From positions 1 to 13,292 of the forward strand of contig CAYSLC010000152.1 in the NCBI GenBank assembly GCA_964431545.1: a stretch of 13,292 nucleotides of DNA, given 5' to 3'. Source of the DNA: CAYSLC01 sp964431545 (lineage in GTDB: Bacteria; Desulfobacterota; Desulfobacteria; Desulfobacterales; JAABSP01). The notes under the pieces are model-generated. The model worked only from the letters and a program-made list of their open reading frames with translations, was not told the DNA's origin and did no database searches. Below are positions 1 through 6,306 of this stretch, one piece after another. Each line of letters starts with the position of its first letter. Within the stretch, counting starts at the first letter, position 1. Both the position numbers and the translations under genes were made by a program.

Positions 1-963
1 CTGTAGACCCAATATAACGTCCTGCAAATCCACGACCCCACTGCGATTCAGGTCTCCCTTATCTTCTGGTGACGATTCTTTATCGTTTGGGTCTGATTCC
101 CCACGATCCAAAAATCCGTTTTTATTACGATCTTCGGACCCGTCAGTCCACCCGTCGCAATCCGAATCAGGCAATAATGGATCGGTCTTCGTGTCGGGGT
201 TCAGATCCGGTTGAAATGTATTTAAATCGGTATCCGGGGTAGATCCGTTCATCGTGATACCGACTTCCGTTCCATCCTGAATGCCGTCACCATCCGTGTC
301 GATGTTGCATGGATCTGTCTCCCCAATATCCAATATTCCGTTTTGATTTATATCTTCCGTTCCGTCTGGAATCCCATCATCATCAGTATCACTGTCATTC
401 AGGGCGGAACATGATGATTTTTCAATTCCATCAGACAGACCATCACCATCTGTATCCGTATTCACCACTTCAATTGAAGAGTCATTAAGGTTCCCAATGG
501 CTATCGGATTTCCGAATGGATCCGCCAATTCGACGGCGGATAGCTCGATTGTTGAGTTGTAGCCTTCATTGAGGCCAGATTTTTCCCTCATATGAAGCAT
601 CATGGTTTCCCCTGAACCGCTCACTCCCTGTCCAGGGGTGATCCGGACGCTTACAATGCAAGTGGCTGAGCCATTATCATTATCGATCCGAGGAGGGATT
701 CTGTAAAGGTTATCACTCTGTTTCTGCCCTAAAAAAGAACCTTCCTCCACACCAATCATTTCGAAACGTGAAGGATCAAAGCCGATTTTGATGTCATGAC
801 CAAAGAGGTTTGCCACCTCTATGACAGCTATGGTTACGGTAAACGTTTCTCCTAACCTGACTTCTTGGTGTTCCGGCATTAGGGACATTTCACAGATACA
901 GAAGGCGTTTGGTACGGATAATGATATCAATAAGAATGCCATGAATCCGATTGGTCTTTTCAT
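1..963 (-). CDS. Secreted cohesin-like / TSP3-repeat / dockerin-like protein (3' end outside window)
   Basis: The frame is open for 321 codons from an ATG at 963 to the window edge, so the C-terminus is missing. GGAGGA lies 4 bases before the ATG; an in-frame ATG at 1014 exists but lacks a Shine-Dalgarno and would bury the signal peptide. Residues 1-20 form a signal peptide (MKRP, hydrophobic core, SVPNA). Residues about 25-165 read as a cohesin-like beta-sandwich (LGETFTVTI, IGFDPSRFEMIGVEEGSFLG). Residues about 168-300 hold Asp-rich repeats of the type DTDGDGLSDG, DTDDDGIPDG, DTDGDGIQDG and DSDCDGWTDG, typical of thrombospondin type 3 calcium-binding repeats. Residues 302-321 (GDLNRSGVVDLQDVILGL) match the first calcium loop and helix of a dockerin repeat. 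It is presumably a surface or extracellular calcium-dependent structural/adhesive protein. Codon use is AT-rich, unlike the 2.2-12.8 kb region. Domain calls are pattern-based; no catalytic domain is seen. Confidence 0.85.
   Translation of the reverse strand, partial: MKRPIGFMAFLLISLSVPNAFCICEMSLMPEHQEVRLGETFTVTIAVIEVANLFGHDIKIGFDPSRFEMIGVEEGSFLGQKQSDNLYRIPPRIDNDNGSATCIVSVRITPGQGVSGSGETMMLHMREKSGLNEGYNSTIELSAVELADPFGNPIAIGNLNDSSIEVVNTDTDGDGLSDGIEKSSCSALNDSDTDDDGIPDGTEDINQNGILDIGETDPCNIDTDGDGIQDGTEVGITMNGSTPDTDLNTFQPDLNPDTKTDPLLPDSDCDGWTDGSEDRNKNGFLDRGESDPNDKESSPEDKGDLNRSGVVDLQDVILGLQ
64..462 (-). repeat. Tandem TSP3-like calcium-binding repeat region
   Basis: Within the cohesin-like protein, four clear DxDxDGxxDG-type loops occur, with related N-x-N-G-x-x-D loops (DINQNGILD, DRNKNGFLD) between them. 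The Asp spacing is that of calcium-binding TSP3/EF-hand-like loops. The repeats are degenerate at DNA level, so this is an old protein-level repeat and not a recent tandem duplication. Confidence 0.75.
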
Positions 964-1281
964 ACATTCCTCCAACCTCAGCGTAAATAGTGTTTTCAAA
1001 TTAACGGTCTCCATTAAGAGTTGCGTCGGTTAACCTCCCTTATATTTCTTTGTGCGGTGCTCGATATTGTATATATTGATGTCGCTTGAGGCCTCTTCGC
1101 TTTTGTCAAACGCGGTAATCTTCCAGGATCTTCATCTCTTTAGCCTCAGCGGAAGGATGAGAGAAAGAATCTGACGATCAGCAAGCTGGGACGGCGTCAG
1201 CTTCCTTTCACTAATAAAACGAGTTGAAATCGTATTCAGTTAAAGATTACCAGGAATTTTGTGAACATTTATGGATTCTAT

Positions 1282-1299
1282 TTGTGAAAAAACTCACAA
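1282..1299. promoter_or_regulatory. Consensus-type CRP binding site
   Basis: TTGTGA at 1282-1287, six bases, then TCACAA at 1294-1299: a perfect palindrome containing the canonical TGTGA-N6-TCACA core bound by E. coli CRP. It ends 30 bases before the GTG start of a CRP-family regulator. That regulator keeps the Arg-Glu-...-Arg residues that contact this sequence in CRP, so an autoregulatory operator is the simplest reading. A lone half-site TGTGA lies at 1260-1264. Confidence 0.75.
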
Positions 1300-1312
1300 T
1301 TCTTGGTACAAT
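1282..1312 (+). promoter_or_regulatory. Putative promoter of the CRP-family gene
   Basis: TACAAT at 1307-1312 is a good -10 hexamer (5 of 6 match TATAAT). TTGTGA at 1282-1287 could be the -35 (4 of 6), with a long 19-base spacer. Initiation would fall near 1319, leaving a short leader. The -35 overlaps the CRP-type palindrome, which would suit repression by the bound regulator or a CRP-dependent promoter. This is inferred from sequence only. Confidence 0.45.
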
Positions 1313-1315
1313 TGT
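1296..1315. promoter_or_regulatory. Inverted repeat overlapping the -10 region
   Basis: ACAATT at 1296-1301 and AATTGT at 1310-1315 form a perfect inverted repeat with an 8-base spacer. It overlaps the right arm of the CRP-type palindrome and covers the putative -10. It may be a second operator for the same or another dimeric regulator, or a chance by-product of AT-rich sequence. Confidence 0.35.
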
Positions 1316-1329
1316 AATCGTTTCAATAG

Positions 1330-1989
1330 GTGTTAGCGTTTGAAATGCTTAAAGATATACCCTTGTTCTCTTCATTGGAAAAAAATGAGATAGAAGCGAT
1401 CATGGAGGTATCCAAATCAAAAATTTTTCCGAGAAATACCATTCTCTTCAGTGAGGGAGATCCATCCGATTCATTTTACGTAGTACAAAAAGGAAAGGTT
1501 CATGTGGGGATAAATGACGAGGAGGGAAGAGAGGTGATCCTTTCCGTGCTGGGGCCGGGGGAATATTTCGGCGAAATGGCTCTATTGGACGGTGAACCAC
1601 GTTGTGCGTACGTCATGACAAAGGAGAGGACGAAATTATTGATTATTTCGAAAAGTGATTTTAAAAACCTTCTTCTAACGAAATCTGAAATAACCCTGAA
1701 CCTTCTAAAAGGTTTGCAGAAACGATTGAGGGAAGCAAACAGGAGAATTGAAAGTCTGTCGCTGATAAATGTTTATGGAAGGGTGATCCGCCTTTTGATT
1801 CAGATCGCCGGAACTCCGGATGCGGAGGTTGTGATCACAGAAAAACTTACCCATCAGGAGATCGCCAACATGGTCGGCGCCAGTAGGGAAATGGTTAGCC
1901 GAGTCTTGAAAGATCTGACGAATAAAGGATATATTTCTATTCAGAGCAAGCGAATTATGATCCACAAGAAGCTTCCATATAGTTGGTAA
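1330..1989 (+). CDS. CRP/FNR-family transcriptional regulator
   Basis: A 219-residue regulator of typical family length. Residues about 10-125 are a cyclic-nucleotide-binding beta-roll with a phosphate-binding-cassette-like segment (GEYFGEMALLDGEPRCA, residues 77-93). The Gly-Glu and Arg91 of cAMP binders are present, but the usual Ser/Thr after that Arg is Cys92. A long dimerisation helix follows, then a winged HTH (about 150-215) with KLTHQEIANMVGASREMVSRVL. Arg186, Glu187 and Arg191 correspond to CRP Arg180/Glu181/Arg185, the TGTGA-reading residues, and a perfect TGTGA-N6-TCACA site lies just upstream. No FNR-type N-terminal cysteine cluster is present. The GTG start at 1330 gives the common pre-LKxIPLF extension; ATG at 1345 is an alternative with a better-sized leader; neither has a strong Shine-Dalgarno. 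The effector (cAMP, c-di-GMP or other) is not settled. Its AT-rich codon use resembles the left flank. Confidence 0.93.
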   Translation: MLAFEMLKDIPLFSSLEKNEIEAIMEVSKSKIFPRNTILFSEGDPSDSFYVVQKGKVHVGINDEEGREVILSVLGPGEYFGEMALLDGEPRCAYVMTKERTKLLIISKSDFKNLLLTKSEITLNLLKGLQKRLREANRRIESLSLINVYGRVIRLLIQIAGTPDAEVVITEKLTHQEIANMVGASREMVSRVLKDLTNKGYISIQSKRIMIHKKLPYSW

Positions 1990-2054
1990 TCGTTGTAAAC
2001 TGGTGTCTATATTACTAATAAGGCTGCAAACTGAATATCCGAAAAGGTTTGAAA

Positions 2055-5000
2055 ATGTTTAGAGAAAAATTGAGTCGTCCACCTTTTGTCCCCCTAATGG
2101 GCTTTCAGGCTCTTTGTATTTTTCTTTTTTTGTCGATCTGGTGTTCAACGGCCTCAGCGCAGTGCCCCTCGGACATGACCGCATTTTGGGATTTGAATGA
2201 ATCATCGGGTTCCCCTTACGTCGATACCGTCAATGGCCACAACGCCACCTGCCCCGAAACTTGCCCCACCTACACCCCCTTCGGCCGCATCAACGGCGGC
2301 CAGGTCTTCGACGGGGAAACGACCGGCATTTCCGTTCCGTCCGACGCCGTCTTTGATTGGGGGGCGGGGGACAGCTTCACCATCGAGTTCTGGATGCGCA
2401 AGCTTCCCGGTACCCTCTCCGGAGACGAGGCGGTGGCCGGCCGGACCGAGGGAACGACGCTCCTCAATTGGTGGATCGGTATCGATGGCGACGGCCGGGC
2501 CGCCTTTGCCCTGACCGACATCAACGGCGGTTCGATCACCCTCCACGGGGAGCGGAACCTGACCGACGGCAACTGGCACCACGTCGTGGCCGTGCGGGAC
2601 GGAGACGCGGACGCCAATCTGCTCTACGTGGACGGACAGTTGGAGGCATCACAGGAGTCGGCCGGGTACCAGTCCGGGTTCTCTTCGCCCACCGCCCCGA
2701 TCACCATGGGGTATGTGGAGGATGGTTCCGCCGGCCGGTTCAGCGGCCTGCTCGACGAACTGGCCATCTATGACCGGCGATTGACGGAGGAGGAGATCGC
2801 CGCCCACGTGTTGGACGGCCTGGTGGATTACCGATGGGGGTACTGTGATCCACGGCCCCGGATCCGGATCATGCCGTTGGGAGACTCCATCACCCAGGGG
2901 GTCACCTGTTCGGAGGCAGGTACCGTGGAAGACGGGAATCTCTTGGCCGGGTACCGTCAGAAGGTGGATCTGGTGCTGGCGGGACTGGGGTTCGATGTCG
3001 ATTTCGTGGGCGGCCGGTCCGCCGGATCCTCCGTCGAGCCGGAATTCGACCTCGACCACGAGGGGCACCCGGGGCTGCGGGACGATCAGTTGGCGGAAAA
3101 TATATATGGATGGCTGTCGGCCAATCCGGCCGAGATCGTGTTGCTCCATATCGGCTCCAACGATGTGGACGAGGATTCCGGGGACGTGGAGGCGGTCCTG
3201 GAGGAGATCGACCGGTTCGACGAGGAGATCACCGTGCTCCTGGCCCTCGTCATCGGCCGGGAGAATCAGACCCTGAACGATCGGACCCGGGCCTTCAACG
3301 AGAATCTGGCGCAGATGGCCCAGGCCCGGATCGCCGACGGGGACAAGATCGTCCTGGTCGACATGGAGAGCGCCCTATCCTACCCCCAGGATCTCTGCGG
3401 CGACGGCTTCCACCCCACCCCCGCCGGGTATTCGAAGATGGCCGACGCCTGGTTGTCGGGGCTTCTCCGTTTTTTCTCCTTCTCCCCGATCCCCACCATC
3501 ACCTCCCGCCCGCCGGCCACCGAGCTGCCCATGGGGGTGGCGTTCACCTACGACGTGAGCGCGTCCGGCCGGCCGGCGCCGATCTTCCGCCTCGTGGACG
3601 CGCCGGAGGGGATGACCATCGATGAACGGACCGGATTGATCGAGTGGACGACGCCCTACGTGGCGGGCGACTATGAGGTGACGGTCCAGGCGGCCAACCC
3701 TGAAGGGGCCTCCAACCAGACCTTCACCCTCACCGTGGTCAACTCGCCGCCGGTGGCCGACGCCGGGCCGGATCAGGTGGCGGTGGAGGGGGCTACGGTC
3801 ACCCTCGACGGGTCCGGCTCCTTCGACCCGGACGGCGGCATCGCCGCCTACCGCTGGGAGCAGATCTCCGGGCCGGCGGTGACCCTCTCCAACCCGGACG
3901 GGATCAACCCGACCTTCACGGCGCCCGCGGTGGATGTTTCCGGCGTCGCCTTCCGCCTCACGGTGGAGGACCGGGGGGGGCTGACGGACACGGACGAGAC
4001 CCTGGTCACCGTCAACGCGGCGGCGGCCCCGGTGGCGGACGCGGGGCCGGACCGGACCGTCGACAAGGGGGAGACGGTCCGCCTGGACGGCACGGGATCA
4101 TCCGACGCGGACGGCGCCATCGTCAGTTACCGATGGACCCAGACCTCCGGCGCACCGGCGGCCTTGTCCAACGCCGGGGCCGCCGATCCCACCTTTGTGG
4201 CCCCCAACGTGGGGACCGATGGGGATCTGTTGACCTTTACCCTGGCGGTCACCGACAACAACGGCCTCACCGCATCGGATACCGTCGAGGTCCGGGTCAA
4301 CTGGGTCAACCTCGCCCCCATCGCGGCGGCCGGGGACGATCTGGCGGTGACCGAGGGGGAGACGGTGACCCTGGACGGGGCCGGGTCCCGGGATCCGGAC
4401 GGCGGGATCCTCTCCTACCAATGGGTCCAGAAGGCGGGACCGACGGTGCCGCTGTCGGATCCCGAGGGCAAGACCCCCACCTTCGTGGCCCCGGACGTGG
4501 ATGTGCTGGGGCTGATCTTCGAGCTGACGGTCACCGACAAGGGGGGGCTCTCCGACACGGACGAGGTCCACGTGGCCGTCAATGACAACGGCATCGACCG
4601 GTTTCCCGAGGGGGTGACGACCTTCCGGACGGTCACCGGCCGGGAGCTGGGGATCGAGGTGGCCCCGGGCGGGGCGCTGGTGGAACTGCGGACCGTGGCC
4701 CTCGAGACCATCGCGGATGCGGTCGATCGCCCCACCAGCGCCCCCTACGGGTTGCTCGACCTGGCGATCCGGACCGACGCCCCCGGCGGCACCGTCCAGG
4801 TGACGGTCCATCTGCCGGAGCCGGCCCCCGCGGACTATCGGTGGTACCGGTACAACGCCCTTGACGGGTGGGGGGAATACAGCGATCACGCCGTCTTCCA
4901 GGGGGGGCGGGATCGTGTGACCCTCACCTTTGCGGACGGGGGCATCGGCGACGACGACGGCAACGCCGGCCCGAACGGGGAGATCCGGAGCCTCTCCGGG

Positions 5001-5078
5001 CTCGGGGTGATCGTCTCCGACCGGGAGGAGGAGGACGGGCTGATCGACTGCTTCATCGGGAGCAGTTCGTTCTTTTGA
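2055..5078 (+). CDS. Exported LamG-SGNH esterase-PKDx3 protein with choice-of-anchor-U-like tail
   Basis: A 1007-residue exported multidomain protein. ATG at 2055 is chosen because AAGG lies 8 bases upstream; TTG at 2049 has no room for one. Residues 1-35 are a signal peptide (cleavage after TASA). About 40-240 is a LamG/concanavalin-A-like domain (DGNWHHVVAVRDG, LYVDGQLEAS, GLLDELAIYDRRLTEEEI). About 270-472 is an SGNH/GDSL hydrolase: GDSIT with Ser278, Gly319/320, GSND with Asn369, and DGFH with Asp450/His453, so the catalytic set is complete; resemblance is to carbohydrate esterases such as CE3. About 475-562 is an Ig-like (He_PIG-type) domain. Three PKD/REJ-like repeats start near 563, 655 and 753. 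About 846-1007 resembles the choice-of-anchor U region (GDDDGNAGPNG). The chain ends eight residues after Cys999 (DCFIGSSSFF), without a C-terminal TM helix. Likely role: cell-surface or secreted deacetylation/binding of polysaccharide. The first ~35-55 codons are AT-rich, the rest GC-rich. Confidence 0.9.
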   Translation: MFREKLSRPPFVPLMGFQALCIFLFLSIWCSTASAQCPSDMTAFWDLNESSGSPYVDTVNGHNATCPETCPTYTPFGRINGGQVFDGETTGISVPSDAVFDWGAGDSFTIEFWMRKLPGTLSGDEAVAGRTEGTTLLNWWIGIDGDGRAAFALTDINGGSITLHGERNLTDGNWHHVVAVRDGDADANLLYVDGQLEASQESAGYQSGFSSPTAPITMGYVEDGSAGRFSGLLDELAIYDRRLTEEEIAAHVLDGLVDYRWGYCDPRPRIRIMPLGDSITQGVTCSEAGTVEDGNLLAGYRQKVDLVLAGLGFDVDFVGGRSAGSSVEPEFDLDHEGHPGLRDDQLAENIYGWLSANPAEIVLLHIGSNDVDEDSGDVEAVLEEIDRFDEEITVLLALVIGRENQTLNDRTRAFNENLAQMAQARIADGDKIVLVDMESALSYPQDLCGDGFHPTPAGYSKMADAWLSGLLRFFSFSPIPTITSRPPATELPMGVAFTYDVSASGRPAPIFRLVDAPEGMTIDERTGLIEWTTPYVAGDYEVTVQAANPEGASNQTFTLTVVNSPPVADAGPDQVAVEGATVTLDGSGSFDPDGGIAAYRWEQISGPAVTLSNPDGINPTFTAPAVDVSGVAFRLTVEDRGGLTDTDETLVTVNAAAAPVADAGPDRTVDKGETVRLDGTGSSDADGAIVSYRWTQTSGAPAALSNAGAADPTFVAPNVGTDGDLLTFTLAVTDNNGLTASDTVEVRVNWVNLAPIAAAGDDLAVTEGETVTLDGAGSRDPDGGILSYQWVQKAGPTVPLSDPEGKTPTFVAPDVDVLGLIFELTVTDKGGLSDTDEVHVAVNDNGIDRFPEGVTTFRTVTGRELGIEVAPGGALVELRTVALETIADAVDRPTSAPYGLLDLAIRTDAPGGTVQVTVHLPEPAPADYRWYRYNALDGWGEYSDHAVFQGGRDRVTLTFADGGIGDDDGNAGPNGEIRSLSGLGVIVSDREEEDGLIDCFIGSSSFF

Positions 5079-5106
5079 ACCGGAGCAGATCCCGTGGCGT
5101 GAACCG

Positions 5107-6306
5107 ATGATTCGGAGACGGTTTCTCAAGGGAGCACCCCTGGCGTGCTCCCTTTTTTTTGTCCTCTGGTCCACCGCCGCCCTGGCCCTCGACCCCGAGG
5201 AGGTGGTCGTGATCGCCAACCGGGAGGTCCCCGAGGGGGTCCGGCTGGCATCGTATTACATGGATAAGCGGGGGGTCCCCGAGGAACACCTGCTTCTGGT
5301 CCGGGCCGCCGAGGGGGAGGTCTGCCGCCGACGGGAGTACGAGAGGGGGATCGCGGCGCCCGTCCGGAGGTTTCTGGAGGGCCTGGGCAGCGGGGTGCGC
5401 ATCCGATGCCTGGTCCTCATGTACGGCATGCCCCTCAAAATAGACCCCCAGGAGGAGGCCGGGGAGGGAATCCGCTCCAAGTGGGCGAGCGTCGACTCGG
5501 AACTCGCCCTGGTGCTTCGGAAGACGCCTTATCCACTGGCCGGATGGGTGGAGAACCCCTATTTCCTGGGGTTCCGGGACCGGGAGGACGACATTGGCAG
5601 GGAGGCGGTCCTGATGGTCTCCCGGCTCGATGGTCCCGACCCTTCGGTGGCGCGGCGGATCATCGACGACGCCATTTGGGCCGAGGCGGAGGGATTGAAT
5701 GGCCGGGCCTGTTTCGACGCCCGGTGGGCCGAACCCTCGGAAACGGAGCGGGAGGTCTCCGGGTACGCCCTCTATGACCGGTCGATCCACCGGGCCGCGG
5801 CCCAGGTGCGGGAATCCGGAATCCTGGACGTGACCCTGGACGAGGCCCAGCCCCTGTTCCAGGCTGGCGACTGCCCGAACACCGCCTTATATTGTGGGTG
5901 GTACAGCCTCGCCGCGTACGTGGACGCCTTCACCTGGGCCCGGGGGGCCGTGGGGTACCACATCGCCAGCGGGGAGTGCAAGACGCTGAAGCGGGAGGGG
6001 AGCCGGGTCTGGTGCAAGCGGATCCTCGAGGACGGCGCCTGCGCCACCCTGGGACCCGTCGGCGAGCCATACGTGAACGCCTTCCCCCTTCCGGAGATCT
6101 TCTTCCGGTTCTTGGTCGACGGGTACCTGACCCTGGCGGAGTGCTACCTGGTGAGCCTCCCCTACCTTTCATGGAAGATGGTGCTCATCGGTGATCCGCT
6201 TTACCGACCCTTCGCTTCTGTGGTAAAGGAGAAAAGAGATCGATTTTCGCCCAAAACCCGACCAACCGTTTTTCCAGATCCCCCGAAAGGAGGAACCGAT
6301 GGATAA
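5107..6306 (+). CDS. TIGR03790 family exported protein of unknown function
   Basis: A 399-residue protein matching the TIGR03790 family from memory: LDPEEVVVIANREVPEG near the mature N-terminus, RCLVLMYGMPLKI, the AVGYHIASGEC block and a terminal MVLIGDPLYRPF. The family's function is unknown. Residues 1-27 form a signal peptide (cleavage after ALA). It begins with RRRFLKG, fitting the twin-arginine RRxFLK pattern, so Tat export is possible. No good Shine-Dalgarno precedes the ATG, and the signal-peptide codons contain a strong terminator hairpin (5128-5160). The first later in-frame start would remove the signal and part of the conserved N-terminus, so 5107 is kept. The strand-rich layout with GDPxxR at the end recalls caspase/gingipain-fold C25 peptidases, but no catalytic His-Cys pair is assigned. 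The gene overlaps the next one by 8 bases, so the two are probably co-translated. Confidence 0.85.
   Translation: MIRRRFLKGAPLACSLFFVLWSTAALALDPEEVVVIANREVPEGVRLASYYMDKRGVPEEHLLLVRAAEGEVCRRREYERGIAAPVRRFLEGLGSGVRIRCLVLMYGMPLKIDPQEEAGEGIRSKWASVDSELALVLRKTPYPLAGWVENPYFLGFRDREDDIGREAVLMVSRLDGPDPSVARRIIDDAIWAEAEGLNGRACFDARWAEPSETEREVSGYALYDRSIHRAAAQVRESGILDVTLDEAQPLFQAGDCPNTALYCGWYSLAAYVDAFTWARGAVGYHIASGECKTLKREGSRVWCKRILEDGACATLGPVGEPYVNAFPLPEIFFRFLVDGYLTLAECYLVSLPYLSWKMVLIGDPLYRPFASVVKEKRDRFSPKTRPTVFPDPPKGGTDG
5128..5160 (+). terminator. Intrinsic terminator embedded in the 5' coding region of the TIGR03790 gene
   Basis: The stem AAGGGAGCAC (5128-5137) / GTGCTCCCTT (5145-5154) is perfectly paired with a 7-base loop, and T5153-T5160 gives an eight-T tract. 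This is a canonical rho-independent terminator 50 bases after the stop of the esterase gene, yet inside the next gene, whose codons there encode the signal-peptide core (KGAPLACSLFF). It could terminate the upstream transcript, attenuate downstream expression, or both. Confidence 0.85.

Larger units (their letters stand above)
964..1329. other. 366-base divergent intergenic region
   Basis: This AT-rich region separates the minus-strand cohesin-like gene from the plus-strand CRP-family gene. It contains the regulatory palindromes described separately near 1282-1315 and a pair of overlapping inverted repeats at 1171-1203. A TTGACA hexamer lies on the minus strand at 1104-1109 and an AT-rich TATATACAATAT stretch at 1064-1075, but they are 28 bases apart and do not form one sigma70 promoter. 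No RNA gene or small ORF with a credible ribosome binding site was found. Confidence 0.6.

Noticed and set aside
821..1033. Small plus-strand open frame at the left end
   Set aside because: Antisense to the signal peptide and cohesin start of the minus-strand gene; no Shine-Dalgarno or known pattern.
1064..1109. TTGACA plus TATATA as a minus-strand promoter for the cohesin-like gene
   Set aside because: The hexamers are 28 bases apart, far from the 16-18 needed; no better -35 is found for the TATATA.
4098..5219. Minus-strand open frame opposite the PKD and anchor domains
   Set aside because: Shadow of GC-rich sense codons; spans the gene junction and the terminator; no motif.
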